In this document: piece after piece, positions 1 through 8,731 of the stretch
How the letters are laid out: every line of letters begins with the position of its first letter
Numbering within the stretch: position 1 is the stretch's first letter
Assembly (NCBI RefSeq): GCF_014650875.1
Contig: NZ_BMVU01000029.1
Span: 47,628 to 111,627 of the forward strand
Reading direction: 5' to 3'
DNA: 64,000 nt
Source: Streptomyces minutiscleroticus
GTDB lineage: Bacteria > Actinomycetota > Actinomycetes > Streptomycetales > Streptomycetaceae
Program-made: the position numbers and the translations under genes
The notes under the pieces: model-generated
What the model saw: the letters and a program-made list of their open reading frames with translations, nothing else
What the model was told of the DNA's origin: nothing
Database searches by the model: none

Positions 1-1
1 C

Positions 2-1297
2 GCGGCCCGCGCCGAGGGCCTCGGCGTCGGCTGGGTCAGCTTCTTCGACGAGCGGGAGATGGTCCGCGCGCTCGGCCTGCCCGAGCACCTGGAGGTCGTG
101 GCGTACCTGTGCGTCGGGTACGTCGACGAGTTCCCGGACGAGCCCGAGCTGATGCAGGCGGGCTGGTCCAAGCGCCGCCCGCTGTCCTGGGTGGTCCACG
201 AGGAGACGTACGGCCGGCGAGCGCTGCCCGGCGGCGAGCCGCACGACCTGCTCGCCGAGACCGTCACCGCCATCCGCCCGCTGGACGCCAAGGCGCTCGG
301 CGAGGCCTGGGAACGGCAGAAGCGTATGACCAAGCCGTCGGGCGCGCTGGGCATGCTGGAGATCATCTCCGCCCAGCTCTCCGGGCTGTCCCGGCAGTGC
401 CCGCCGCCGATCCCGGAGCCCGCGGCCGTCGCGATCTTCGCGGGCGACCACGGCGTGCACGCCCAGGGCGTCACGCCCTGGCCGCAGGAGGTCACGGCCC
501 AGATGGTGGCCAACTTCCTGGGCGGCGGAGCGGTCTGCAACGCGTTCGCCAACCAGGTCGGCGCCGAGGTCTGCATCATCGACGTGGGCGTCGCCTCCGA
601 CCTGCCCGCCACCCCCGGTCTCCTGCCGCGCAAGGTCCGTCCGGGCACGGCCGACATGACCACCGGCCCCGCGCTCACCCGCGAGGAGGTCAAGGCGGCC
701 ATCGAGGTCGGCATCGAGACGGCCCGCGACCTGGTGGCGGCCGGCAACAAGGCCCTGCTCACGGGCGAGATGGGCATCGCCAACACGACGGCGTCGGCCG
801 CGCTGATCTCCGTCTTCACGGGCGCCGACCCCGGCGAGGTGACGGGCCGCGGCACCGGCATCAACGACGAGACGCTGGCCCGCAAGACCGAGGTCGTGCG
901 CCGCGCCCTCGAACTGCACCAGCCGGACCCGGCCGACCCGATCGGCGTCCTGGCCGCGGTCGGCGGCCTGGAGCACGCCGCGATGGTGGGCCTCCTGCTG
1001 GGCGGCGCGTCGCTGCGCACGCCGGTGATCCTGGACGGTGTCAGCGCCGGCGCCGCCGCCCTGGTGGCCCGCGCGATCGCCCCCGAGGTGCTGGCCGCCT
1101 GCATCGCGGGCCACCGCAGCGCGGAGCCGGGCCACGTGGCCGCGCTCAACAAGCTGGGCCTGCGCCCGCTGGTCGACCTCGACCTCCGCCTCGGCGAGGG
1201 CACGGGCGCGCTGCTGGCCCTGCCGATCGTGCAGAGCGCCGCCCGCGCCATGCACGAGGTGGCGACGTTCGACTCGGCGGGCGTGACCGAGAAGTAG
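2..1297 (+). CDS. cobT: BluB-CobT fusion: DMB synthase / nicotinate-nucleotide-DMB phosphoribosyltransferase (5' truncated by window)
   Basis: The reading frame is open from base 2, so the gene starts before the window. The first 80 or so codons read like the C-terminal part of a BluB/nitroreductase-type 5,6-dimethylbenzimidazole synthase (GVGWVSFF, VAYLCVGYV, LSWVVHEETYG). From about base 270 the protein is a complete CobT domain, which transfers phosphoribose from nicotinate mononucleotide to dimethylbenzimidazole to make alpha-ribazole phosphate, the lower-ligand precursor of cobalamin. CobT landmarks are IFAGDHGVHAQGVTPWPQ, GEMGIANTT and HRSAEPGH; the Glu of the last (codon 1124-1126) corresponds to the catalytic base of CobT enzymes. 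A fused enzyme would make the lower ligand and activate it in one polypeptide. The next gene is also tetrapyrrole-related. Confidence 0.9.
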   Translation, partial: AARAEGLGVGWVSFFDEREMVRALGLPEHLEVVAYLCVGYVDEFPDEPELMQAGWSKRRPLSWVVHEETYGRRALPGGEPHDLLAETVTAIRPLDAKALGEAWERQKRMTKPSGALGMLEIISAQLSGLSRQCPPPIPEPAAVAIFAGDHGVHAQGVTPWPQEVTAQMVANFLGGGAVCNAFANQVGAEVCIIDVGVASDLPATPGLLPRKVRPGTADMTTGPALTREEVKAAIEVGIETARDLVAAGNKALLTGEMGIANTTASAALISVFTGADPGEVTGRGTGINDETLARKTEVVRRALELHQPDPADPIGVLAAVGGLEHAAMVGLLLGGASLRTPVILDGVSAGAAALVARAIAPEVLAACIAGHRSAEPGHVAALNKLGLRPLVDLDLRLGEGTGALLALPIVQSAARAMHEVATFDSAGVTEK

Positions 1298-1769
1298 CAG
1301 GGCGGTCCGACCGGTCGACCGGACCGACGGGTCGGACCGGGCCGACCGGTCGACCGGACCGGCACGGGCCGCGGGGCCTCGCCGCCCCGCACCCCGACGA
1401 CCGGACGGGAGGGGGGAGCCGGGAGCGGAGGACGGCACAGGATCCCGGCTCCGGCAGGACACCGCCCGGTTCGGAGCGGGAACCCCTGGGGTAGGTGCCG
1501 GTCGGCGTCGAGGCCGGTGCCGACACCGGCGCGGGAGGCCGGAGCCGTTCCGGGACGGAGCCGTTCCGGTCCGGGGAGGGCCTCCCGTTCGGGGACGGAG
1601 CGGCTCCGGTCCGGGGTACGTCCTCCGTTCCGGGGGGCCCGCCCGTTCCGGGACGGGACCCCGCCCCGGCGGCCCACCGCCTCCGCCCTTTAGGATCCGC
1701 ACGTCAGGACCGCTCCACCGCCGCAGCGGCCCGGTCTCGCACCACCCCGTACGAGGGAGCCGCACCTCC
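1298..1769. other. GC-rich intergenic region with degenerate direct repeats
   Basis: No convincing gene is seen. Bases 1306-1365 contain two copies of a GACCGGTCGACCGGACCG-like unit separated by a near copy. Bases 1550-1640 repeat a GGGACGGAGC / TCCGGTCCGGGG pattern. An open frame across 1495-1797 consists only of this repeat translation. A TAGGAT hexamer at 1691-1696 is the best promoter -10 candidate for the downstream gene. Confidence 0.5.
1691..1696 (+). promoter_or_regulatory. Candidate -10 element for the uroporphyrinogen methyltransferase gene
   Basis: TAGGAT lies about 75 bases before the ATG at 1770 in otherwise very GC-rich DNA. No good -35 hexamer is visible at the expected distance, so this is tentative. 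Confidence 0.3.
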
Positions 1770-3014
1770 ATGGCCGAACACCCCGCCTACCCCGTAGGCC
1801 TCCGCCTCACCGGTCGCCGCGTCGTCGTCCTGGGCGGCGGCCAGGTCGCCCAGCGCCGCCTGCCGGCCCTCATAGCGGCGGGCGCCGACGTCCTCCTCGT
1901 CTCGCCGCAGGCCACTCCGTCGGTCGAGGCCATGGCGGACGCGGGCGAGATCGCCTGGGAGCGGCGCCCGTACGCGGAGGGCGACCTCGCGCGGGCCTGG
2001 TACGCCCTGATCGCCACCAGCGATCCCGAGGCCAACGCCCGCGCCTCGGCCGAGGCGGAGGCCCACCGCGTGTGGTGCGTGCGCTCCGACGACGCCGACG
2101 CCGCCACCGCCTGGACCCCCGCGACCGGCCACAGCGAGGGCGTCACCGTCGCCGTGCTCACCACCGAGGCGGGCGAGCGCGACCCGCGCCGCACCGCCGC
2201 GATCCGCGACGCCGTGGTCGAGGGCCTGCGCGACGGCACCCTCGTCGCGCCGCACCACCGCACCCGCACCGCGGGCGTCGCGCTGGTCGGCGGCGGTCCG
2301 GGCGACCCCGACCTGATCACGGTCCGCGGCCGTCGGCTCCTCGCCGAGGCCGACGTGGTCATCGCCGACCGGCTCGGCCCGCGCGACCTGCTCGCCGAGC
2401 TCCCGCCGCACGTCGAGGTGATCGACGCGGCGAAGATCCCGTACGGCCGCTTCATGGCCCAGGAGGCCATCAACAACGCCCTGATCGAGCACGCCAAGCA
2501 GGGCAAGGCCGTGGTCCGCCTGAAGGGCGGCGACCCCTTCGTGTTCGGCCGCGGCATGGAGGAGGCGCAGGCCCTCGCCGAGGCCGGCATCGCCTGCACG
2601 GTCGTCCCCGGCATCTCCAGCTCGATCTCCGTGCCGGGCGCCGCGGGCATCCCGGTCACCCACCGCGGCGTGGCCCATGAGTTCACCGTGGTCAGCGGCC
2701 ATGTCGCGCCCGACGACGCCCGCTCCCTGGTCGACTGGCCCGCGCTGGCCAAGCTGCGCGGCACCCTGGTCGTCCTGATGGGCGTCGACAAGATCGGCAG
2801 GATCGCGGAGACCCTCGTCGCGCACGGCAGGTCGCCCGACACCCCGGTCGCCCTGGTCCAGGAGGGCACCACCGCCGCCCAGCGCCGCGTGGACGCCACC
2901 CTCGCCACGGTCGCCGAGACCGTCGTGGCCCAGGACGTGAGGCCGCCGGCGGTCGTCGTGATCGGCGAGGTCGTCACCGTGGGCCCGGACGCCACCACCC
3001 CCGACCGGCCGTGA
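1770..3014 (+). CDS. cobA: Uroporphyrinogen-III C-methyltransferase with siroheme-synthase N-terminal domain
   Basis: This 414-aa protein has two parts. Residues about 1-150 form a CysG-type N-terminal NAD-binding domain (VVVLGGGQVAQRR), which in CysG and Met8p oxidises precorrin-2 and inserts iron. Residues about 170-400 are the SAM-dependent uroporphyrinogen-III methyltransferase (GGGPGDPDLIT, VRLKGGDPFVFGRG, PGISSSISVPGAAGIPVTHR), which makes precorrin-2 for siroheme and cobalamin. Length is slightly below enteric CysG (about 457 aa). The gene lies beside cobT and ends in a GTGA overlap with the next gene. Whether the N-terminal domain is fully active as dehydrogenase/ferrochelatase cannot be read from sequence alone. 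Confidence 0.92.
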   Translation: MAEHPAYPVGLRLTGRRVVVLGGGQVAQRRLPALIAAGADVLLVSPQATPSVEAMADAGEIAWERRPYAEGDLARAWYALIATSDPEANARASAEAEAHRVWCVRSDDADAATAWTPATGHSEGVTVAVLTTEAGERDPRRTAAIRDAVVEGLRDGTLVAPHHRTRTAGVALVGGGPGDPDLITVRGRRLLAEADVVIADRLGPRDLLAELPPHVEVIDAAKIPYGRFMAQEAINNALIEHAKQGKAVVRLKGGDPFVFGRGMEEAQALAEAGIACTVVPGISSSISVPGAAGIPVTHRGVAHEFTVVSGHVAPDDARSLVDWPALAKLRGTLVVLMGVDKIGRIAETLVAHGRSPDTPVALVQEGTTAAQRRVDATLATVAETVVAQDVRPPAVVVIGEVVTVGPDATTPDRP

Positions 3015-3868
3015 CCGGCGCACCCAGTCAGAACGAGGCAGCAGAACCCGTGGCCGAACTCATCACCGTCGACGACCCCGGCGACCCGCGCCTGCACGAC
3101 TACACGGACCTGACCGACGTGGAGCTGCGCCGTCGGCGCGAACCCGCGGAGGGCCTGTTCATCGCCGAGGGCGAGAAGGTCGTCCGGCGTGCCGTCGGCG
3201 CGGGCTACGAGATGCGCTCCATGCTGCTCACGCCCAAGTGGGCCGAGGTCATGCGCGACGTCGTCGAGGGCCTTCCGGTGCCGGTGTACGTGGTGGACCC
3301 CGCCCTCGCGGAGCGGGTCACCGGCTACCACGTGCACCGCGGCGCGCTCGCCTCCATGCGGCGCAAGCCGCTGCCCGCCGCCTCCGATCTGCTGGGCACG
3401 GCCCGCCGGGTCGCCGTGATGGAGGCGGTGAACGACCACACCAACATCGGCGCGATCTTCCGTTCGGCGGCGGCCCTCGGCATGGACGCGGTCCTGCTCT
3501 CGCCGGACTGCGCCGACCCGCTCTACCGCCGCAGTGTCAAGGTCTCCATGGGCGCGGTCTTCTCCGTCCCGTACGCGCGTCTCGACCCCTGGCCGAAGAG
3601 CCTGGAGACGGTGCGGGAGGCGGGCTTCTCGCTGCTCGCGCTCACGCCGCACGAGACGGCCCGGCCGCTGGACGAGGTCGCCCCGCACCGGATGGAGCGG
3701 GCGGCCCTGATGCTCGGTGCGGAGGGCGACGGCCTGTCGAAGCGGGCCCTGGCGGCGGCGGACGCGTGGGTGCGCATCCCCATGGCCCACGGCGTCGACT
3801 CCCTCAACGTGGGCGCGGCGGCCGCCGTCGCCTTCTACGCGGTGACGACGGGCCGCCCGGAGAGCTGA
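3011..3868 (+). CDS. TrmH/SpoU-family RNA 2'-O-methyltransferase
   Basis: The protein (285 aa from GTG 3011) has an N-terminal substrate-binding region (EGLFIAEGEKVVRRA) and a SpoU-type SAM-dependent methyltransferase domain. Its three signature blocks are present: NDHTNIGAIFRSAAALG, LMLGAEGDGLS and IPMAHGVDSLNVGAAAAVAFY, which form the trefoil-knot cofactor site. Such enzymes methylate ribose 2'-OH in rRNA or tRNA; the target cannot be told here. The GTG at 3011 overlaps the upstream stop (GTGA). A second GTG at 3050 has a GAGG about 12 bases before it and would shorten the protein by 13 residues. Confidence 0.88.
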   Translation: MTGAPSQNEAAEPVAELITVDDPGDPRLHDYTDLTDVELRRRREPAEGLFIAEGEKVVRRAVGAGYEMRSMLLTPKWAEVMRDVVEGLPVPVYVVDPALAERVTGYHVHRGALASMRRKPLPAASDLLGTARRVAVMEAVNDHTNIGAIFRSAAALGMDAVLLSPDCADPLYRRSVKVSMGAVFSVPYARLDPWPKSLETVREAGFSLLALTPHETARPLDEVAPHRMERAALMLGAEGDGLSKRALAAADAWVRIPMAHGVDSLNVGAAAAVAFYAVTTGRPES

Positions 3869-4166
3869 GACGCCGAGACGGCACGGGAAGCCGGCGGCGC
3901 CGGACCCGTGACGGCTTCGGACCGGTGAGTCGGCGGCTCCGGGCCCGTGACGGCCTCGGACCGGCGAATCGGCGGCACCGGACGGGGCGGCGGCCAGACG
4001 TGGCCCGCCTGGCCGCCGCGTACGCCTGACCAGCGCGTACGCCTGATCACCGATTGCGCCTGACCAGGGCGTACGCCGCGCTCCCCGGATGATCGGCGCC
4101 TGTGCCGATGGTCCCGCCCGACCTGCGCGTACGCCGTACGGCCGGGCTCACCGGACCCGGCCGGGC
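3869..4166. repeat. Convergent intergenic region with a 39-bp tandem repeat
   Basis: Bases 3892-3930 and 3931-3969 are two diverged copies of a 39-bp unit beginning CGGCGG and containing CCCGTGACGGC, with a 14-base third partial copy to 3983. At 4018-4079 the phrase GCGTACGCCTGA(C/T)CA recurs about three times. The region lies between two convergent genes and may act in transcription termination, but no single strong hairpin was found. No gene is seen. Confidence 0.55.
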
Positions 4167-5681
4167 TCAGCCCCGTCCGCCGTCCCGGTCCGCCGGTCCG
4201 CCGTCGCCGGCCGCGGCCTGCACCCCGGCCCGGTCCTCGTCCCAGCCCTTGTTCCCGTTCCCGGGGATCGTGTGTCCGGTCTGCGCGCGCTCGTGCCGCT
4301 GCTCCCGTACGCCGCTGCCACCGCCGTCGCCGCCGAGTCCGCGTGCCGGGCCCTGGCAGCCCTGCGCGGCGGCGATGCCGAGCGCCACCAGCAGCGTCAC
4401 CACGACGAACACGATCAGGCGCTGGCGCAGCAGCCGGGGATTGGCGGGCCGTCGCCCGGCACCGGTGCTTCGGGCGGCGCCGGTCTTCCGGGGCGCGGGG
4501 CGTCCCGCGCCGCTGCGCGGGGCCGGGCGGCCGCCGCTGCCGGGGCGCTTGACGCCGCGCTGCGGTGCCGGACGGGAACCCGAACCCGGCCGCGACGGCG
4601 TGCCGTTGCGCGGTGCCGGGGTGCCCTCGCGGGGCGGGGGAGTGGTGCCCGGGGCGCGCCGCCGTTCGCGCTGGTCGGTACGGCTGTCGCTCTGCGGCGC
4701 GCCGGGGGCCCGTCGCTGCACGCGCTGGCCGGTGCGGCTGTCGGGGGAGCGGCCGACGGAGCGGCCGGTGGGCCGGTCCGCCTCGCCGGCGCGGGGCGAC
4801 GGCGGGCGGACGGCGCCCACGCCCTGCGCCTCGCGGGCCGCGATCTCCTTCAGGCGCAGCGACAGCTGCAGCGTGCTCGGCCGTTCCTCGGGGTCCTTGG
4901 CCAGACAGGCGCTGACGAGCGGCGCCAGGGCGTCCGGCACCCCGTCCAGGTGCGGCTCCTCGTGCACGACGCGGTAGAGCATCACCTCGGAACTGCCGTG
5001 CCCGAAGGGGGAGTCGGAGGTCGCGGCGTACGCGAGGGTGGCACCGAGGGCGAACACGTCGGTCGCCGGGGTGACGGCGGCGCCCCGCACCTGCTCGGGC
5101 GCCAGGAACCCGGGCGAGCCCACGGCCGTGCCGACGTGCGTGAGCGTGGAGGCCCCGGTCGCCCAGGCGATGCCGAAGTCGATGATGCGCGGTCCCTTGG
5201 GGGACAGCAGGATGTTCGACGGCTTGAGGTCCCGGTGCACGACGCCCGCCTCGTGCACGGCGACCAGGCCCTCGGAGAGGGCGGCCCCGACGGCGGCGAC
5301 CTCCGCCGCGGACAGCGGTCCCTCCTCCGCGACCTTGTCGTGCAGGGAGGGGCCGGGGACGTACTGGGTGGCGAACCACGGCCGGTCGGCCTCCAGGTCG
5401 GCGGCGACGAGCCGGGCGGTGCAGCCGCCTCTGATCCGCCGCGCCGCGGACACCTCGCGCGCGAACCGGGAGCGGAACTCCTGGTCCTCGGCCAGGTCGG
5501 GCCGGATCACCTTCAGCGCGACCCGCTGGCCGCGGCGGTCGGAGCCCAGATAGACGACCCCCATGCCGCCCGCGCCGAGCCGCCGGTGCAGCCTGAACGA
5601 GCCGACGACACGCGGGTCCTCGCGCCTCAGGCGCATCATCGCCATGTCCATCCCCGCTGCCCGGTCCGTCTGACGAGCCAC
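4167..5681 (-). CDS. Transmembrane Ser/Thr protein kinase (PknB/Hanks type)
   Basis: Residues about 28-285 are a eukaryotic-type kinase domain: glycine loop GAGGMGVVYLG, ATP-binding lysine in VALKVIRPD, catalytic loop HRDLKPSNILL, magnesium motif IDFGIA and APEQV. It therefore phosphorylates Ser/Thr of unknown targets at the membrane. A long basic, proline-rich linker with repeated R(T/V)GQR and PAPR(S/N) phrases (about 290-415) leads to one transmembrane helix (LIVFVVVTLLVALGIA, about 420-440). The extracytoplasmic tail is only about 60 residues and has no PASTA repeats, so no ligand is suggested. The start could be GTG 5681 (GGAAA about 8 bases before) or the internal ATG at 5651. Confidence 0.93.
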   Translation of the reverse strand: MARQTDRAAGMDMAMMRLRREDPRVVGSFRLHRRLGAGGMGVVYLGSDRRGQRVALKVIRPDLAEDQEFRSRFAREVSAARRIRGGCTARLVAADLEADRPWFATQYVPGPSLHDKVAEEGPLSAAEVAAVGAALSEGLVAVHEAGVVHRDLKPSNILLSPKGPRIIDFGIAWATGASTLTHVGTAVGSPGFLAPEQVRGAAVTPATDVFALGATLAYAATSDSPFGHGSSEVMLYRVVHEEPHLDGVPDALAPLVSACLAKDPEERPSTLQLSLRLKEIAAREAQGVGAVRPPSPRAGEADRPTGRSVGRSPDSRTGQRVQRRAPGAPQSDSRTDQRERRRAPGTTPPPREGTPAPRNGTPSRPGSGSRPAPQRGVKRPGSGGRPAPRSGAGRPAPRKTGAARSTGAGRRPANPRLLRQRLIVFVVVTLLVALGIAAAQGCQGPARGLGGDGGGSGVREQRHERAQTGHTIPGNGNKGWDEDRAGVQAAAGDGGPADRDGGRG

Positions 5682-5848
5682 AGCTTACGTTTCCGCGCCC
5701 GGGTGCGCGCAGAGGCCGCGCCCTCACGATCCGATCGATTGTCGGTGCCGGGTGCGAAACTTGAGTGGTGGTCAGGCACCGCGGGGGACCGTACGGCCGT
5801 GAGCTGCGCGGATCCCCAACCGTCGCGCACCGAAGGGGGATTGGGTCC

Positions 5849-6124
5849 GTGAAGGGTGACCGGGTGGAGATAGTCGTGGACGCCGGCGACACGACACGTA
5901 CGTACGAGGTGGTGGCGAGCCGGGCGGGCCGCCGGGTGGAGACCGCGGTCCGCAGGGGCGTCGTCGAAGTGAGCGAAGTCACCCGTAGTGGATCAGTGGT
6001 GCGGACGGCCCGTTTCATGGCCAACCGGGTGCTGGCGCTGGTGGAGCAGCCCGTTCCGCGGGAGGACGACTCGGAGCGCAGGGGACCCGGAGGGCGTCCC
6101 CTCGGGGAAGACCCCGAGACGTAG
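5849..6124 (+). CDS. Conserved hypothetical protein, 91 aa
   Basis: A GTG at 5849 preceded by GAAGGGGGA at 5832-5840 gives a 91-residue soluble protein beginning VKGDRVEIVVDAG. It is rich in beta-strand-like alternation (TRTYEVVASRAGRRVETAVRRGVVEVSEV) followed by a charged low-complexity tail. No enzymatic motif or membrane segment is seen. The frame is open upstream to 5765, but the ribosome site supports 5849. It is divergent from the kinase gene and shares its short upstream region. Function unknown. Confidence 0.7.
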   Translation: MKGDRVEIVVDAGDTTRTYEVVASRAGRRVETAVRRGVVEVSEVTRSGSVVRTARFMANRVLALVEQPVPREDDSERRGPGGRPLGEDPET

Positions 6125-6333
6125 GACCCCGTCTCCACCCAGGGGAGTACGCGGCAGGTCACCGGTCATCCTCCGGGAGGCCCGCCGATCGGTACGAGGG
6201 CATGACGCCCCGCGCCCGCCGCGCGCATAGATTCGATGTCGAGCGGCGGGTGCGGCACTCGTCCCCCGAGGTGGACACCCGCCGCCGCAGGTACCGAGGC
6301 ATACGGGAACACAGAACGGTCAGGAGAGGGACC

Positions 6334-6543
6334 ATGGCGGACACGGCACCGCGGACGATGCTCCGCACCCAGGGGCGCAAGGCGTACGCAGCAGCGTTCG
6401 GCGCGCCCCGGCCCGGCCGGCGTCACCCGCTGGTGGCGACGGCGATGGTCCTTCCTCTGGCGGCCCTGCTCGTGGTCGTCTTCGGAGGCTGGGACGCAGT
6501 GGTCACACAGGCGTCGTCCGTGGGCGTGATGCTGGGGCGCTGA
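6334..6543 (+). CDS. Small single-pass membrane protein, 69 aa
   Basis: ATG 6334 follows a good ribosome site (AGGAGAGGG). The 69-residue product has a basic N-terminal half and one hydrophobic helix (ALVVVF context, LPLAALLVVVFGGW), then a short tail ending SVGVMLGR. No known domain is recognised. It stands alone between two hypothetical genes. Confidence 0.65.
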   Translation: MADTAPRTMLRTQGRKAYAAAFGAPRPGRRHPLVATAMVLPLAALLVVVFGGWDAVVTQASSVGVMLGR

Positions 6544-6737
6544 GCGGCGACCCCAGGCCCGGAAGAGCGGTCCGGGCGGGGACATCCGGCCAGGAAACCC
6601 CGTGGGGACGGGGGTGCGGCGGACGGCACAGATGCCCGCGCAGCTGGGGAGCTGCGCGGGCATTGTCCTGTCTGCGTACGCTCACGGGGAGCACGGGCGG
6701 CAGCAGCACCGGGCGACGGACGAACCGGGGAGACCGA

Positions 6738-7979
6738 GTGACCACAGAGGCCCCGTCCACGGCCACCCCGCCGGCGGCGGACATCCTCTCCGCCCTGACC
6801 GCCCGGGCACGCGCGGCGGCCCACCCCGGGACGGAGCCGACCGAGCGGTCCCGGCCGACGGCCCGGCCCGGAGGACCCCCGGCCGACCGGACGTGTCCTG
6901 CGGCTCGCTCCGGAGGATCTCCGGTCGATCGGACGCGTCCGGCGGCCCGCTCCGCCGACTCCCCGGCCGATCAGGCGCGTCCGGCGGCCCGCCCTTGGAC
7001 GGAACCGGTCGCCCCGGAACCGGCCGCCCCGGGCTCGGTCGCCCTGGGACCGGCCGCCCCGGGGCCGGTTCACCCCGGGGCGGACGTCTGTCCCTGCGGG
7101 GACGACTCCCGCGTGCTCGCGGAGCGTCCCGACGGCACCGTCGTCCGGCACGCCGGGGCCGTCGCCAAGGCGCACGCCCACGGCACCGACCGCGCGGGGC
7201 TCGCGGCGCGCCTCGCCGTCGCCGCGCACCCGGCGCTGGCCGGCGTCCTCCTGCCCCCGCTGGACCCGGCCGCCGCCGACCTGCACGGCCGTCCGGTCAC
7301 GCTCTGGCCGTACGGCACGCCCGTGGACCCGGAGGACCCGGGGGCCGCGCCCTGGGAGGAGGCCGCGGAGCTGCTGGCCCGGCTGCACCGGACCCCGCCG
7401 GACGCGCTGCCGCCCGGCCTGCCCCGGATGCGCGGCCCCGCCAAGGCGGCCCGCGCGGTCGCCCGCCTGCGCGCCGCCGGCCCCCACCCGGCGTCCGCGC
7501 CGGTCCTGCGGGCCTGGGCCGCCCTGCCCGCGTGGGCGAGGGACGAGGCCCCGGCGACGCACGCGGCCGCGCTCTGCCACGGCGACCTCCACCTCGGCCA
7601 GCTCGTACGCCACCCCGCCCCGGCCGGGCGCTGGCTGCTGATCGACGTCGACGACCTGGGCCTCGGGGACCCGGCCTGGGACCTGGCGCGCCCGGCCACC
7701 TGGTTCGCCTGCGGCCTGCTCCCGTCCGACGCGTGGCACCGCTTCCTCGGCGCGTACCGCGCGGCCGGGGGTCCCGCCGTCCCGGCGGGCGCCGGCGCCG
7801 ACCCCTGGCCCGCGCTGGACGTCCCCGCCCGCGCCCTCGCCGTGCAGACGGCGTCTCTGGCCGTGGCCAAGGCGGTGGCGGCGGGCCGTCCCCTGGACGA
7901 GGTGGAGCAGGCCGTGGTCGACGCCTGTGCCCGGATGGGGGCCGCCCCACCGGAACCTCCCGGCGCAGTCGTTCGCTGA
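6738..7979 (+). CDS. Aminoglycoside phosphotransferase (APH)-family protein with repetitive N-terminus
   Basis: Starting at GTG 6738 (GGGGAGA upstream) this 413-aa protein has a disordered Pro/Ala/Arg N-terminus, about residues 25-115, in which an ARSGGSP(V/A)DRTRPA-like unit recurs three to four times. The C-terminal APH/choline-kinase fold has the catalytic loop LCHGDLHLGQLV and the metal site IDVDDLGLGDPAWDLARP. The family phosphorylates small hydroxyl compounds or proteins. The ATP-binding lobe is short (CGDDSRVLAERPDGTVVRH), so the substrate, and even activity, cannot be predicted. There is no resistance-gene context. Confidence 0.75.
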   Translation: MTTEAPSTATPPAADILSALTARARAAAHPGTEPTERSRPTARPGGPPADRTCPAARSGGSPVDRTRPAARSADSPADQARPAARPWTEPVAPEPAAPGSVALGPAAPGPVHPGADVCPCGDDSRVLAERPDGTVVRHAGAVAKAHAHGTDRAGLAARLAVAAHPALAGVLLPPLDPAAADLHGRPVTLWPYGTPVDPEDPGAAPWEEAAELLARLHRTPPDALPPGLPRMRGPAKAARAVARLRAAGPHPASAPVLRAWAALPAWARDEAPATHAAALCHGDLHLGQLVRHPAPAGRWLLIDVDDLGLGDPAWDLARPATWFACGLLPSDAWHRFLGAYRAAGGPAVPAGAGADPWPALDVPARALAVQTASLAVAKAVAAGRPLDEVEQAVVDACARMGAAPPEPPGAVVR

Positions 7980-8052
7980 GAGTGCAACCAAAGCGTGGCG
8001 GGGCAGAGTCTGTCCTGGAGAGAGTTCCGACCGGCGAGGAGTTGAACCGAGC

Positions 8053-8346
8053 ATGCAGTGTCCGAAGTGCCATGCGCCGATGCACACCTACAACCGCAAC
8101 GGCGTCCAGATCGAGCAGTGCAGCGGGTGCCGCGGGATCTTCCTCGACTACGGCGAGCTGGAGGCGCTGTCCCGCCTGGAGGCGCAGTGGTCGCAGCCCG
8201 GCCCGCCCCCGCCGGCCCCCCAGGCATACCCGGCCGCTCCGCCCGGACCCGCGTGGGGCGCCCCGCACGGCGGCCACGGCGGTCACTACGGCGGCCACCA
8301 CGGCCACCGCCAGAAGAGCTTCGGACGGATGCTGTTCTCGTCCTGA
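8053..8346 (+). CDS. TFIIB-type zinc-ribbon small protein
   Basis: The 97-aa product starts at ATG 8053 and opens with a zinc ribbon, CPKCHAPM followed by CSGCRGIFLDYGELE; four cysteines would bind one zinc. The C-terminal half is Pro-rich and then Gly/His-rich (HGGHGGHYGGHHGHR) and could bind further metal. These zf-TFIIB-like proteins are common in actinobacteria and their function is not established. A strong terminator hairpin follows at 8448-8482. Confidence 0.8.
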   Translation: MQCPKCHAPMHTYNRNGVQIEQCSGCRGIFLDYGELEALSRLEAQWSQPGPPPPAPQAYPAAPPGPAWGAPHGGHGGHYGGHHGHRQKSFGRMLFSS

Positions 8347-8447
8347 TCGCACGGCCCGGTCCGCAGGACCCCGCATCCGGCGGGGCCCGCGGGACCGACC
8401 GCCCTCACCACGACGCGCGCAGGACGACGCGACGCGCGGGGAACGAC

Positions 8448-8482
8448 GGATCCCCCGGCCGTACGAGACGGCCGGGGGATCC
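8448..8482. terminator. Bidirectional hairpin terminator
   Basis: A perfect 15-bp stem (8448-8462 with 8468-8482) closes a 5-base loop. It sits just after the zinc-ribbon gene on one strand and after the last tRNA-Val on the other, so it can serve both. Confidence 0.75.
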
Positions 8483-8488
8483 GGTCTG

Positions 8489-8560
8489 TGCGCGATACTG
8501 GGATTGAACCAGTGACCTCTTCCGTGTCAGGGAAGCGCTCTCCCGCTGAGCTAATCGCGC
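8489..8560 (-). tRNA. tRNA-Val(GAC), copy 1
   Basis: The 72-nt cloverleaf is read on the minus strand. The acceptor stem is GCGCGAT / ATCGCGC with discriminator A, and the anticodon loop CTGACAC gives GAC. TTCAATC is the T-loop. CCA is not encoded. It is the last of five tRNAs transcribed leftward. Confidence 0.97.
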
Positions 8561-8625
8561 GGGCGGTACCTGCTGACGGTATCAGCGGTGCCGTGGTGCG
8601 AGTGACGCAGATGGTGCGTACTGCG

Positions 8626-8697
8626 TGCGCGATACTGGGATTGAACCAGTGACCTCTTCCGTGTCAGGGAAGCGCTCTCCCGCTGAGCTAATCGCGC
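8626..8697 (-). tRNA. tRNA-Val(GAC), copy 2
   Basis: Identical in structure and acceptor stem to copy 1 (GCGCGAT / ATCGCGC), anticodon GAC, 72 nt, discriminator A, CCA not encoded. It lies 65 bases upstream of copy 1 in the same leftward cluster. Confidence 0.97.
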
Positions 8698-8731
8698 GGG
8701 GATCCTCGTGGACCGTGTCCGTGTGGATCAG

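Noticed and set aside
1298..1769. Cobalamin riboswitch before cobA
   Set aside because: No B12-box-like conserved core was found in the region; it is simple GC-rich repeat DNA.
1495..1797. 100-codon frame before cobA
   Set aside because: Translation of GC-rich repeats, overlaps the cobA start, no ribosome site.
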